This document shows, one piece after another, positions 1-8,262 of a stretch of DNA of 59,708 nucleotides. The first letter of the stretch is position 1, and each line of letters starts with the position of its first letter. The position numbers and the translations under genes were made by a program. This DNA is from Pedobacter sp. Leaf250. GTDB lineage: Bacteria > Bacteroidota > Bacteroidia > Sphingobacteriales > Sphingobacteriaceae. The notes below the pieces were generated by a model. It was not told the DNA's origin, made no database searches, and worked only from the letters and a program-made list of their open reading frames with translations. The stretch is taken from the NCBI RefSeq assembly GCF_920984735.1, contig NZ_CAKLBU010000027.1, positions 1-59,708 on the forward strand. The letters are read 5' to 3'.

Positions 1-89
1 AAAATCTACAATTTCACGTATATTTGACATAAGCCTTAGTTTTGAGTATAAAATTATCTTTTTATTGTAGCAAGTTTGACTACTTCTCG

Positions 90-220
90 AACTAAGGCTC
101 TTATTAATACATGGATACTTTTTGGTGCAGGTCTTCCACAGGCTCAGACTAACAATCGCAAAAAGATTGAAACGATAGCAGGACTACCGTAACCAAAGAA
201 TTACTGACACTGCTTTACCC
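90..220. repeat. Non-coding left edge with two dispersed repeat fragments
   Basis: No gene is visible in the first 317 bases. Positions 122-153, read on the minus strand, match 8170-8201 at 27 of 32 positions (core GAAGACCTGCA) and continue into a shared AAAAGTAT segment near 109-121. Positions 181-220 carry a diverged copy of a second family (GGACT, then GTAACC-AAG, then ATTACTG, then TGCTTT) also found near 23610, 39375, 49471 and, inverted, 52282. Both look like old non-autonomous intergenic repeats. Confidence 0.6.
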
Positions 221-303
221 TTAAATTCCCTAAAGTGGACTTTGAATTTACGAATGAGTTTAAACCTTCTACCTTACGCCTTCAAACCCTCAACCATAAT
301 CAC

Positions 304-311
304 TATCTTTG
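304..311 (+). promoter_or_regulatory. -7 promoter element (TATCTTTG) of the helicase gene
   Basis: This is an exact match to the Bacteroidota -7 consensus TAnnTTTG. The ATG at 318 lies 6 nt beyond it, so the transcript would have almost no leader. The TTG at 309, which gives a longer reading frame, lies inside the promoter motif and is therefore not the start. Confidence 0.7.
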
Positions 312-317
312 TGCGCT

Positions 318-1664
318 ATGGCAAAATCGTTCGAAGAATTTAAGTTAAACAGGCAAATTTTAAATGCAGTTGCCGATGCAGGTTACACCGTTGCCACGCC
401 AATACAAGAAAAAGCAATTGCTCCAGTATTATCAGGACAAGATATTTTTGGCATTGCCGAGACAGGAACAGGGAAAACCGCGGCTTTTGTTTTGCCAATT
501 TTAATGCAATTGAAATACGCTCAAGGCGAAAATCCGAGGGCTTTGATTTTATCACCAACACGAGAATTGGCGATGCAGATTGCCGAACAAGTGAAGTTAT
601 TTTCTGTTTACACAGATTTACGTTCCCTTGTAATTTTTGGAGGTATTGGTCCGAAAACGCAAAAAGAACAGATTGCAAAAGGTGTTGATATTTTAATTGC
701 CACACCTGGAAGATTTCTTGATTTATATTTAGCTGGAGATATTAATACACAGAGCCTAAAATTTTTGGTGCTGGATGAGGCAGATAAAATGATGGATATG
801 GGTTTTATTGGCTCCATTCACCGGATTTTAGAAATCGTTCCGCGGAAACGCCAAAACCTGTTATTTTCGGCAACGATGAGTGATTTAGTGCAAAAAATTG
901 CAGGAGATTTTTTGAATAATCCATTGGTAATCGAAACATCAACACAGGCTACCCCAGCAGCCAATGTTACACAAGCTTTATATTACGTTCCAAATTTTAA
1001 GACTAAAATTAATCTTTTACAGCATTTGCTGAAGAATGATGAGGCTTTCTCACGACTGATCATTTTCTGCAAAACCAAAACGGTTGCAGATAATATTTTT
1101 AGTTTTATTGAGCGAAGATACGGAGCAGAAAATGTTCGTGTAATTCATGCCAATAAAGGACAAAACACAAGAATCAATTCGATAAATAGTTTCAAAGAAG
1201 GCAATATTCGCGTTTTAGTGGCTACTGATGTTGCCAGTAGGGGAATTGATGTAAGTGATGTAAGCCATGTGATTAATTTCGATGTGCCGATTATTATTGA
1301 AGATTATGTACACAGAATTGGCCGTACGGGTAGGGCTTTCGCTAAAGGCGACGCCATTACTTTTGCAACAGATGCCGAGAAATATTACATCCGGAAAATT
1401 GAAAAATTAATTCGCCAGTATATACCTGTGGCAGAAATTCCTGAGGGTGTTTATATTGATGAAACGCCTTATGAAGAGCGTCAGCATATCGCGAAAGAGA
1501 TTGATATGCAGAAACGTAAAGAAGACCCTGATTTTAAAGGTGCTTTCCATGAGAAAAAACACGCTGCAGCAATTGATAAGAAAGCGAGAGAAAAGGCAAA
1601 AGCAAAAGCTGGGAAAGAAATTAAAAGCTTTAAAAAGGGTAAAAAATTCGATAAGAAAAAGTAA
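318..1664 (+). CDS. DEAD-box ATP-dependent RNA helicase (RhlE-like)
   Basis: An ATP-dependent RNA helicase expected to act in ribosome assembly or RNA turnover in the cytoplasm. Visible motifs are the Q motif (TPIQEKA), motif I AETGTGKT, motif Ia PTRELA, GG, motif Ib TPGR, motif II DEAD, motif III SAT, and the second RecA domain with motif V ATDVASRGID and motif VI HRIGRTGR. The last roughly 50 residues are a Lys-rich tail, typical of RhlE-type enzymes and likely RNA-binding. The ATG at 318 was chosen because the upstream TTG overlaps the promoter. The next gene overlaps its stop codon by one base (TAATG), suggesting translational coupling. The family is clear; assignment among RhlE/DeaD paralogs is inference. 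Confidence 0.93.
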   Translation: MAKSFEEFKLNRQILNAVADAGYTVATPIQEKAIAPVLSGQDIFGIAETGTGKTAAFVLPILMQLKYAQGENPRALILSPTRELAMQIAEQVKLFSVYTDLRSLVIFGGIGPKTQKEQIAKGVDILIATPGRFLDLYLAGDINTQSLKFLVLDEADKMMDMGFIGSIHRILEIVPRKRQNLLFSATMSDLVQKIAGDFLNNPLVIETSTQATPAANVTQALYYVPNFKTKINLLQHLLKNDEAFSRLIIFCKTKTVADNIFSFIERRYGAENVRVIHANKGQNTRINSINSFKEGNIRVLVATDVASRGIDVSDVSHVINFDVPIIIEDYVHRIGRTGRAFAKGDAITFATDAEKYYIRKIEKLIRQYIPVAEIPEGVYIDETPYEERQHIAKEIDMQKRKEDPDFKGAFHEKKHAAAIDKKAREKAKAKAGKEIKSFKKGKKFDKKK

Positions 1665-1936
1665 TGAAGCTGAGGATTACGCCTTTAAATATAATTGGAG
1701 CTGTAGGATTAGGTTTAGCAGTTTTTAATATTTTAAGTCAGAAAGAAAGTGCGCCACGGCATATAGATATGAGCGGTTTTTATTTGCTCATTCTTGTGTG
1801 CCTGATTCTTGTTACATTTATTACCGATTTGATTTTTCGTTTCACACTAAAGGATTTGAAACGGATTTGGATTGTTGAATCGATCTTTATCTTGATTACC
1901 GTGATCCTAATGGTCATTATACAAAAGTTAGCGTAA
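1664..1936 (+). CDS. Small two- or three-helix membrane protein
   Basis: A 90-residue protein of unknown function. Hydrophobic stretches lie near residues 8-22, 38-56 and 70-88, separated by short charged loops, so it is probably an inner-membrane protein. Its ATG overlaps the helicase stop codon, so it is almost certainly co-transcribed and translationally coupled with the helicase. No catalytic motif is recognisable. Confidence 0.7.
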   Translation: MKLRITPLNIIGAVGLGLAVFNILSQKESAPRHIDMSGFYLLILVCLILVTFITDLIFRFTLKDLKRIWIVESIFILITVILMVIIQKLA

Positions 1937-1995
1937 TGCAAGAGTAAAAAAATCTAAGTATTCCATTCAACCGTATAATCAAATTAAAAAAAAAG

Positions 1996-2003
1996 CATCT
2001 TTG
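1996..2003 (+). promoter_or_regulatory. Probable -7 element for gldC
   Basis: CATCTTTG, one mismatch from TAnnTTTG, lies 46 nt upstream of the gldC ATG in an A/T-rich spacer that follows the previous gene. Moderate confidence because of the mismatch. Confidence 0.4.
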
Positions 2004-2049
2004 CTCAAAATTTAACCAGTGGTATCTCCACAATCAGTGAAAACATAGT

Positions 2050-2385
2050 ATGAAAACAGCAGAAATAAAATTGACGGTTGAGCTAGATGAAGCAAATAAT
2101 CCAGATAACATCCTTTGGGAAAGTACAGATTCTGAAAGTGCTGATAAAGTGCCTGCAAAGGCGATGTTTTTATCGGTTTGGGATCATAATTACAAAAATA
2201 CTCTAAAAATAGACCTTTGGACAAAGGATATGCCTGTTGATGAAATGAAACGTTTCTTCTACGAAACTTTACAAACCATGGGTGATAGCTTTTTGAAGGC
2301 TACAAACGAAACTTTAATAGTTGAAGATTTACGCGATTACTGTGCGCATTTTGCCGAGAAAATGGGCATTGTTGAGGGGCAGTAG
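2050..2385 (+). CDS. gldC: Gliding motility protein GldC
   Basis: A 111-residue cytosolic-looking protein matching the GldC family by its overall pattern: N-terminal KTAEIKLTVELDE, a central MFLSVWD, LWTKDMPVDEMKRF and a C-terminal DLRDYCAHFAEKMG. GldC is associated with the Bacteroidota gliding/type IX secretion set in Flavobacterium, where it sits beside gldB. Here no gldB is adjacent: the upstream neighbour is a small membrane protein and the downstream one an unrelated membrane protein. The family is widespread in non-gliding Bacteroidota, so its presence does not prove motility. Confidence 0.85.
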   Translation: MKTAEIKLTVELDEANNPDNILWESTDSESADKVPAKAMFLSVWDHNYKNTLKIDLWTKDMPVDEMKRFFYETLQTMGDSFLKATNETLIVEDLRDYCAHFAEKMGIVEGQ

Positions 2386-2390
2386 TTTAG

Positions 2391-2413
2391 AAGTTAAAAG
2401 TTAAAAGTTAAAA
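2391..2413. repeat. Heptanucleotide tandem repeat (AAGTTAA x3)
   Basis: Three perfect 7-bp copies immediately downstream of the gldC stop codon. One of several short tandem repeats in spacers of this window. Confidence 0.85.
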
Positions 2414-2452
2414 AAATAGCCAAACAAGTTAGTCAATTTTTGTTTACTCTAA

Positions 2453-2500
<48 letters not shown>

Positions 2501-2514
2501 AAAACCAAACAAAA

Positions 2515-2928
2515 ATGTTAATACTAAATAAATTTAGAGCTTGGGTGGGCATTTTACTTTGCGTTATTGCAAGTTTCTGCCCGATGTTGAAGGTGCCGAT
2601 TAAAGGTAATTGGAACCTGTATCAATCTGATGCCCGTTTGTTTTTAATTACTTATGCGATTATTGCAATTGCAGTACTGATACTTTTTATTAGAAAGGCA
2701 GGCGCATTTCGCTTTATGAGTTTTGTAATGGCAATATGGTACGTTTTAGCTATAGGAGCTGTTTATTTTACAGCAAATAATTATACAAAATATGGTTTCG
2801 CGAATAAACTAATTGGTAGGGTAGTACATTTCCAATGGGGATGGATTGTATTTTTAGTGGGTGTTATTTTTATGGTTTTTAGCACTAAACGCGGCGAAAA
2901 AATTATTGCTCAAACCACTAATCTTTAA
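2515..2928 (+). CDS. Four-helix integral membrane protein (DUF4293-like)
   Basis: A 137-residue protein with four predicted membrane spans near residues 10-25, 42-60, 67-88 and 107-125, and a basic C-terminus. The topology and a polar first loop (LKVPIKGNWNLYQSD) resemble small Bacteroidota membrane proteins of the DUF4293 type, but I cannot confirm the family. Its 3' end overlaps the convergent lipocalin gene by 11 bases. Function unknown. Confidence 0.65.
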   Translation: MLILNKFRAWVGILLCVIASFCPMLKVPIKGNWNLYQSDARLFLITYAIIAIAVLILFIRKAGAFRFMSFVMAIWYVLAIGAVYFTANNYTKYGFANKLIGRVVHFQWGWIVFLVGVIFMVFSTKRGEKIIAQTTNL

Positions 2929-3421
2929 ACTGTGAAGTAAGCTTAGCTACTTCATATCCTTTGGCCTTACAACGGGCAACAATTTCATCATGAGTTTTTT
3001 TCGGCATTGTCTGGTTACGACTCATGATGAATAAAAATTTATGGTCTGGATGACCAACAACTACATATGAATAATCTTCAGCAAGCTCGATAATCCAATA
3101 ATCTACCTTTATAGGCCAGATAAATTGAGCTTGTAATTCACCATTATTTCCTTCTTCCGAAGGGAACATTTTAGAATTTCTAGAGTACACCTTCTCATCA
3201 TTTGGCTTTTTATACGTGGTTAACACATTATAATATCCCTCTTTGTTCAAAGTATATTTTGTTGTAGTTTCTCTGCTTCCTTTATCAAAAATAGTTGGAA
3301 TAGAATATAATGAATACCAGGTGCCCGAATATTTTTTTAAATCCAATCTCGTCACGGGTGCGTTTTTTTCGATTGGTAAATAATTTAAAAGGATAAGAAA
3401 GATTGTGCAAATCGTTTTCAT
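2918..3421 (-). CDS. Lipocalin family protein (Blc-like)
   Basis: A 167-residue secreted protein. The N-terminus (about residues 1-15) is hydrophobic and signal-like. The lipocalin fingerprint begins at about residue 30 with LDLKKYSGTWYS, followed by beta-strand segments including YVVVGHPDHKFLFIMSR, the conserved structural region of bacterial Blc. Such proteins bind lipids or other hydrophobic ligands in the envelope. No clear lipobox Cys follows the signal, unlike E. coli Blc, so it may be periplasmic rather than lipid-anchored. It is convergent with the preceding gene. Confidence 0.82.
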   Translation of the reverse strand: MKTICTIFLILLNYLPIEKNAPVTRLDLKKYSGTWYSLYSIPTIFDKGSRETTTKYTLNKEGYYNVLTTYKKPNDEKVYSRNSKMFPSEEGNNGELQAQFIWPIKVDYWIIELAEDYSYVVVGHPDHKFLFIMSRNQTMPKKTHDEIVARCKAKGYEVAKLTSQFKD

Positions 3422-3628
3422 AACAGCAGTAAGTTTGATTATACTTACGCAATCACTTTATCTATGGTTCCAAATTGTTATAAAATAAGGAATAAATAAA
3501 TCCAGTCCACTGCTTTTAAACAATAGCCAATTCAATTAATATTCTCCTATTTAATGGATGATCAGGTACTTGAGGAATTATCCTTAAGAGCTGCTACTTT
3601 TATTGAAACAGGAATCGCTGAGACATAA

Positions 3629-4018
3629 CTAATCAGCTATAAAATAATCTTCAACGTCATCTTCTAATGGTAGATAAAGTCTTTCCCATTCGTTGCCGTC
3701 TAAAGTTTCCCAAGTGTGTCCTTCACCAGAGGTATCTGCAGCAATTAGGATAATTCCAGGTTCAATGATGAAGTTTGTTCCATTGCTAACGGTAAACTTC
3801 AGTTTTCCTTTAAGTGTAATAACATATTGCCTGCGTGGTGCTGGGTGGATACTGTGTTCCAGCGAAATGTCTGTTTGAGCAAAAAAATAATTGGTATTAA
3901 TATGTTGCCTTATCGGGATTCTTCCCGTTTCGAAATCGCATTTTCCCTCTTCGATATTTATCAAACGAACGGCTTTTAAATAATTTGGAGTATCGGCTTT
4001 ATCTAGTTTTGTATTCAT
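3629..4018 (-). CDS. Cupin-like protein
   Basis: A 129-residue protein with a cupin-type beta-barrel pattern: RRQYVITLKGKLKFTVSNG followed by an EPG turn, then LIAADTSGEGHTWE. Only some of the usual His/Glu metal ligands are present (H55, H59, E83 region, H101), so enzymatic activity is uncertain. It follows the Ogt gene by one base on the same strand and is presumably co-transcribed with it. No specific substrate can be assigned. Confidence 0.7.
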   Translation of the reverse strand: MNTKLDKADTPNYLKAVRLINIEEGKCDFETGRIPIRQHINTNYFFAQTDISLEHSIHPAPRRQYVITLKGKLKFTVSNGTNFIIEPGIILIAADTSGEGHTWETLDGNEWERLYLPLEDDVEDYFIAD

Positions 4019-4019
4019 G

Positions 4020-4499
4020 CTAAAATTTTAATTCTGTCTGTCCTTTTAGGGCAATTTCTCTTTCGTGTTGTAATAACCATTGCTTTCGCCATAATCCGCC
4101 AGCGTAGCCAACCAATTTACCATTACTGCCAATTACCCTATGGCATGGAACCACAATAGCAATATTATTTTTACCATTGGCTGCAGCAATAGCCCGAATA
4201 GCCAGCGGTTGATGTGCCGAAAACTTGGCGTAAGAAATGGTGTCGCCATACGGAATGGCTAATAAATTTTGCCAAACACCTTGCTGAAAATCGGTTCCTT
4301 TTTGTTTTATCGGGAAGTCGAAAGCCTTTAAATCGCCTTTGAAATAATTATCAAGCTGTTTAGCCACGCTTTTGGTCAGGTCGTTGTCCGTTAATCCAGT
4401 GATGTCTATTTCTGCAAAAGTAATGGTGTACACGAAATCATCATCTGCTAAGACGGTTATTTTGCCGATAGGTGATTCGATGACTGATGCGTAGTTCAT
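4020..4499 (-). CDS. ogt: Methylated-DNA--protein-cysteine S-methyltransferase
   Basis: Repairs O6-alkylguanine by transferring the alkyl group to its own cysteine. The active-site motif PCHRVIG is present with its usual context (IRAIAAANGKNNIAIVVPCHRVIGSN shortened here), followed by GYAGGLWRKQWLL. The frame opens at a GTG at 4514, but that GTG lies inside an intergenic repeat arm (CCACGGAA family), so the ATG at 4499 is the better start, giving about 159 residues. It lies one base upstream of the cupin gene and probably forms a two-gene operon. Confidence 0.93.
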   Translation of the reverse strand: MNYASVIESPIGKITVLADDDFVYTITFAEIDITGLTDNDLTKSVAKQLDNYFKGDLKAFDFPIKQKGTDFQQGVWQNLLAIPYGDTISYAKFSAHQPLAIRAIAAANGKNNIAIVVPCHRVIGSNGKLVGYAGGLWRKQWLLQHEREIALKGQTELKF

Positions 4500-4510
4500 A
4501 GTTGTTTTTG

Positions 4511-4609
4511 CCACGGAAGCACAGAGTTCACGGAATATAATGAATTAATATCTATACAGTTAGTAGCAAAATCGCATATAATTTTTCTGTGTATTCCGTG
4601 TTTCCGTGG
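4511..4609. repeat. Imperfect inverted repeat, CCACGGAA family
   Basis: The left arm at 4511-4535 (CCACGGAAGCACAGAG and onward) is mirrored by the right arm at 4586-4609, which ends TTTCCGTGG. A third partial copy lies at 52525-52544. The element fills the divergent spacer between ogt and ccmB. Confidence 0.7.
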
Positions 4610-4688
4610 AAACATAATCTGCGGCTAATGCTTTAAACAAAATTACAACAATACAACAAATTACCCTCGCAATATTTATCAATAAAAG

Positions 4689-4696
4689 TATCTTTG
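4689..4696 (+). promoter_or_regulatory. -7 promoter element (TATCTTTG) of ccmB
   Basis: Exact TAnnTTTG match ending 5 nt before the ccmB ATG at 4702, implying a very short or absent leader. Confidence 0.7.
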
Positions 4697-4701
4697 CGGT
4701 T

Positions 4702-5367
4702 ATGCAACTGGCCAAAGAGGTTAAATATCTAATCCACAAGGAAGTACTGTTAGAGTGGCGCTCCAAATATACCATTAACGGCGTGTTGCTATATGTAGTT
4801 TCTACAATTTTTACATGTTATTTATCATTTGTAAGCCTCGGCGATAAGTTAACCTGGAATGCTTTATTTTGGGTAATTATGCTTTTTGCATCAATTAACG
4901 GGGTTTCTAAAAGTTTTTTGCAAGAAACCAAAGGCCAGCAGCTTTATAGTTATATTCTAGCAAGTCCTGCTGCGGTTTTAATATCCAAAACAGTTTACAA
5001 TACCATTTTAATGCTGGTTTTAACAACTATTGCATTGGGGTTTTATACTTTGGTTTTCGATAGTTTCACTCCACCCGATTTACTTTTATATTATGTGGCG
5101 GTAGTGATGGGGAGCATTAGTTTTTCAACGGTATTTACCATGGTTTCGGCCATTGCCAGCAAAGCGGGAAACGGCGGAATGTTAATGGCGATTTTAAGTT
5201 TTCCAATCATCATTCCTGTGCTTATACTTTTAATAAAATTAGCCAAAAATGCAGTTGATGGCTTGCCATGGGAAAATAGTTACGACGAAATCGGCATGTT
5301 GTTTCTGGTAAATGTATTAACCGTTGCAACCTCATTATTGCTATTTCCTTATCTTTGGAGAGACTAA
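4702..5367 (+). CDS. ccmB: Heme exporter permease CcmB
   Basis: A 221-residue inner-membrane permease with six predicted spans, matching CcmB of cytochrome c maturation system I. N-terminal KEVLLEWRSKYTINGVLLY and the FLQETKGQQLYSYILASP segment are typical of the family. With CcmA (not in this window) it forms the ABC component that releases holo-CcmE. It begins the ccmB-ccmC-ccmD cluster; ccmC follows after 69 bases. Confidence 0.93.
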   Translation: MQLAKEVKYLIHKEVLLEWRSKYTINGVLLYVVSTIFTCYLSFVSLGDKLTWNALFWVIMLFASINGVSKSFLQETKGQQLYSYILASPAAVLISKTVYNTILMLVLTTIALGFYTLVFDSFTPPDLLLYYVAVVMGSISFSTVFTMVSAIASKAGNGGMLMAILSFPIIIPVLILLIKLAKNAVDGLPWENSYDEIGMLFLVNVLTVATSLLLFPYLWRD

Positions 5368-5436
5368 TAAATGGAAGATGTAAAATGGATGATGGAACAA
5401 AAAAACCAAACAACCAATAACTAAAAAACGAAAATA

Positions 5437-6099
5437 ATGAATAAAACTTGGTGGAAAATTTTAGGTTCAGTGCTGGTAATTTATACTGCAATTGCAGGCT
5501 TGTTGCTTGGTGTGCCTCGTTTGCCTATTTTAAATGAATCAATCAGGAATTTATATTTCCACGTTCCAATGTGGTTTGCCATGATTGTGCTGTTCTCGAT
5601 TTCTGTTTTTTATAGCATCAAATCGCTAAGTTCTATGAGTGAAATTGATGATATCAAAGCCGTTGAAAGTGTAAATGCAGGGATCATTTTTGGTTTGTTG
5701 GGCTTAGTAACAGGAGCCATTTGGGCAAAATATACTTGGGGACAATTCTGGAGTTTCGACCCTAAACAAAATTTTGCAGCCATTTCTGTTCTGCTCTACT
5801 TTGCTTATTTAATTCTTCGCAATGCGATAGATGAGGAACAGAAAAGAGCAAAAATTTCGGCCATTTACAATATTTTCGCTTTCCCGATGATGGTAGTTTT
5901 ACTCTTTGTTTTACCACGTTTAAAAGATTCGCTGCATCCTGGCAATGGCGGTAACCCTGGTTTTAATAGCTACGATTTAGATAGCCGCATGCGCATGGTA
6001 TTTTACCCTGCATGTTTAGGTTGGATATTAATCGGTTACTGGGTTTACACCATCCGTTTCAGATTACGTTCTTTAGAAAACAAACAACAACACAATTAG
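5437..6099 (+). CDS. ccmC: Heme-handling protein CcmC (CcsA/CcmC family)
   Basis: A 220-residue, six-span membrane protein that attaches heme to CcmE. The periplasmic tryptophan-rich (WWD-type) motif is at residues 101-111 (WGQFWSFDPKQ), with Phe where many homologs have Trp. His42 and His167 sit where the two heme-ligating histidines of CcmC are expected. It lies between ccmB and ccmD on the same strand. The size is that of CcmC rather than the longer CcsA or CcmF. Confidence 0.92.
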   Translation: MNKTWWKILGSVLVIYTAIAGLLLGVPRLPILNESIRNLYFHVPMWFAMIVLFSISVFYSIKSLSSMSEIDDIKAVESVNAGIIFGLLGLVTGAIWAKYTWGQFWSFDPKQNFAAISVLLYFAYLILRNAIDEEQKRAKISAIYNIFAFPMMVVLLFVLPRLKDSLHPGNGGNPGFNSYDLDSRMRMVFYPACLGWILIGYWVYTIRFRLRSLENKQQHN

Positions 6100-6107
6100 A
6101 CGATTGA

Positions 6108-6128
6108 GGATCAAGGATCAAGGATCAA
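6108..6128. repeat. Heptanucleotide tandem repeat (GGATCAA x3)
   Basis: Three perfect 7-bp copies just after the ccmC stop codon, in the spacer before ccmD. Confidence 0.85.
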
Positions 6129-6233
6129 GGAGAAAAGGTTAGTCTTACAATCATTATTCGTTTGCTTTTCAACATTACAACCTTGATAATAACCTTTCAA
6201 CATTTAAACATTTCAACACACAACAGAATCAAA

Positions 6234-6452
6234 ATGAAAAAGATATTCTTCTCATTATTATTTATGCTGACAACCATACAATTATTCGCTCAAGATAAAG
6301 GTGTAGAAATGGCAGATAAGCTGCGTAGCGACGGTAAAATTTACGTTGTTGTGGCTTGTATAGTCATTATTTTGCTTGGTTTATTGGCTTACCTTTTCTC
6401 AATCGATAAAAGATTAAAAAAAATCGAAAAAGAAAACCTACCTAAAAACTAA
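6234..6452 (+). CDS. ccmD: CcmD-like small membrane protein
   Basis: A 72-residue protein: a signal-like first helix (MKKIFFSLLFMLTTIQLFAQ), a short polar segment and a second membrane helix at about residues 38-58, ending in a basic tail (DKRLKKIEKE). This fits the small CcmD proteins that help release holo-CcmE from CcmABC. The longer frame beginning at 6162 runs through low-complexity spacer, so the ATG at 6234 is preferred. Position after ccmB and ccmC supports the call. Confidence 0.8.
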   Translation: MKKIFFSLLFMLTTIQLFAQDKGVEMADKLRSDGKIYVVVACIVIILLGLLAYLFSIDKRLKKIEKENLPKN

Positions 6453-6585
6453 CTTTAAACGGTTTAAACCTGTTTTTCTCTGCAATTAGGATTGGTGTTG
6501 GCTATACACTAAGTCTTTTTTCATTTGGATATATGCGGTTTTTTTAGGCAATTTTGCGGCATACTTAATTCATAAAAAAGAAATA

Positions 6586-8007
6586 ATGGCTAATCTAGCA
6601 GACGAGAACAAGTTTTTTGCAGATGTATGCAAGAACTTTGACAGTGCGGCTCAATTCACCAATCATCCGGAAGGTTTATTGAACCAGATTAAAGCGTGTA
6701 ATAGTGTGTATCGTTTCCAGTTCCCAATTCGTCGTGGAAATGGTTTCGAAGTAATCGATGCTTGGCGTGTAGAACACTCGCATCACATGAGCCCTACAAA
6801 AGGTGGTATTCGCTATAGCGAAATGGTAAATGAAGATGAAGTGATGGCACTTGCAGCCCTAATGACATACAAATGTGCCATCGTAAACGTTCCTTTCGGC
6901 GGTGCAAAAGGTGGTATCAAAATTAACACCAAACAGTATAGCGTAGCCGAGTTAGAAACCATTACCCGTCGTTATACTACAGAACTTATCAAGAAAAACT
7001 TTATTGGTCCTGGTATCGATGTTCCTGCTCCAGATTATGGATCGGGTGAACGCGAAATGAGCTGGATTGCAGATACTTACATGACTATGAATCCTGGTCA
7101 GTTGGATGCTTTAGGTTGTGTTACTGGTAAGCCAATTGCCTTGCATGGTATTCGTGGAAGAAAAGAAGCTACTGGCCGCGGCGTGGCTTATGCGGTTCGC
7201 GAATGTGTAGATGTTGCTGAAGATATGGCTAAAATTGGTTTCAAAGCTGGTTTAGGCGATAAAAGAGTGATTGTTCAGGGTTTAGGTAACGTGGGTTACC
7301 ATTCGGCAAAATTCTTAGCAGAATTTGGCGCTACAATTGTTGGTTTGTGTGAGTATGAAGGTGCAATCTACAATCCCAATGGCTTAAACGTTGATGAGGT
7401 TTTTGCACACCGTAAAAATACCGGATCAATTTTAGGCTTCCCGGGCGCTACAGATTTTAAAAACTCGATGGAAGGTTTAGAGCAAGATTGCGATATTCTC
7501 GTTCCTGCAGCGTTAGAAAATCAGTTTACAGAACTTAACATTCGCAATATTAAAGCAAGAATTATTGCTGAAGGTGCAAACGGACCAACAACTCCAGAAG
7601 CTGAAGCAATCTTTACTGAAATGGGCGGTATCATCATTCCAGATATGTATTGCAACGCCGGTGGTGTTACGGTATCTTATTTCGAGTGGTTAAAAAACCT
7701 ATCTCACGTAGCATTCGGCCGTATGGAAAACCGTTATGCAGCTAATTCAAATGCCAATTTGATTGCTACTTTAGAAAACTTAACGGGCAAAACCATCCTT
7801 CCAGAACACCGTTTAATGATTGTTAAAGGCGCTTCTGAAATTGAATTGGTAAACTCTGGTTTAGAAGATACAATGATTCATTCTTATCATGAAATTCGTG
7901 AAACCAGAATGGTTAAACCAGACACAAAAACGTTAAGAACTGCAGCTTTTGTAAATTCAATTGATAAAATTGCCGTTTCATACATGAACTTAGGCGTTTG
8001 GCCATAG
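6586..8007 (+). CDS. gdhA: Glutamate dehydrogenase (Glu/Leu/Phe/Val family)
   Basis: Catalyses reversible oxidative deamination of glutamate to 2-oxoglutarate. At 473 residues it has the lysine-containing active site (PFGGAKGGI, around residues 104-112), the substrate region GPGIDVPAPDYGSGEREMSW and the Rossmann fingerprint VIVQGLGNVGYHSAKFL. A near-consensus -7 element (CAATTTTG, 6549-6556) lies 29 nt upstream of the ATG. It stands alone: a REP-like repeat and then its terminator follow. A second family member, more like leucine dehydrogenase, is at 39525-40613. Cofactor preference cannot be read with certainty. Confidence 0.93.
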   Translation: MANLADENKFFADVCKNFDSAAQFTNHPEGLLNQIKACNSVYRFQFPIRRGNGFEVIDAWRVEHSHHMSPTKGGIRYSEMVNEDEVMALAALMTYKCAIVNVPFGGAKGGIKINTKQYSVAELETITRRYTTELIKKNFIGPGIDVPAPDYGSGEREMSWIADTYMTMNPGQLDALGCVTGKPIALHGIRGRKEATGRGVAYAVRECVDVAEDMAKIGFKAGLGDKRVIVQGLGNVGYHSAKFLAEFGATIVGLCEYEGAIYNPNGLNVDEVFAHRKNTGSILGFPGATDFKNSMEGLEQDCDILVPAALENQFTELNIRNIKARIIAEGANGPTTPEAEAIFTEMGGIIIPDMYCNAGGVTVSYFEWLKNLSHVAFGRMENRYAANSNANLIATLENLTGKTILPEHRLMIVKGASEIELVNSGLEDTMIHSYHEIRETRMVKPDTKTLRTAAFVNSIDKIAVSYMNLGVWP

Positions 8008-8017
8008 CCTAATTGCC

Positions 8018-8062
8018 GTCATTGCGAATCTCGATTTTTCTTCGAGATGTGGCAATCTCATT
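8018..8062 (+). repeat. REP-like element, single copy
   Basis: GTCATTGCGA, then a 7-bp hairpin (ATCTCGA at 8028-8034 with TCGAGAT at 8042-8048), then GGCAATCTCATT. It lies between the gdhA stop codon and the gdhA terminator. Same family as 8263-8383 and 59103-59142. Confidence 0.8.
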
Positions 8063-8065
8063 CGA

Positions 8066-8097
8066 AAGCGTTGTAGAATTATCTACAGCGCTTTTTT
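8066..8097 (+). terminator. Rho-independent terminator of gdhA
   Basis: A 12-bp stem (8066-8077 with 8082-8093, one G-U pair), a 4-base loop and a T-run. Confidence 0.85.
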
Positions 8098-8169
8098 ATT
8101 TTGAAAACGTAGGGTTCTATGTTTTGTAGGTTAGGGTTGGCCCCGCTTTCGTTCCAATCTTTTGTTAAT

Positions 8170-8232
8170 GTCAGTCTAAGCTTGTCGAAGACCTGCATCA
8201 AAAGTATTTCCACATCAATCGGGTTTAAGATC
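8170..8232 (+). repeat. Dispersed repeat, GAAGACCTGCA family
   Basis: Begins GTCAGTCTAAGCTTGTCGAA, passes through GACCTGCA and AAAAGTATTTCCAC and ends near ATCGGGTTTA. Related pieces lie at 90-153 and 39293-39331 (both minus strand) and 57350-57375. No coding content. Confidence 0.7.
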
Positions 8233-8262
8233 AACGGTCAGTTTAGCAAATCTAGTATAGGC

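Noticed and set aside
309..317. TTG start for the helicase
   Set aside because: The TTG lies inside the TATCTTTG promoter element; the ATG at 318 is preferred.
3554..3627. A 24-codon plus-strand frame (MDDQVLEELSLRAATFIETGIAET)
   Set aside because: Too short and isolated; could be the remnant of a larger gene, but no flanking homology is visible.
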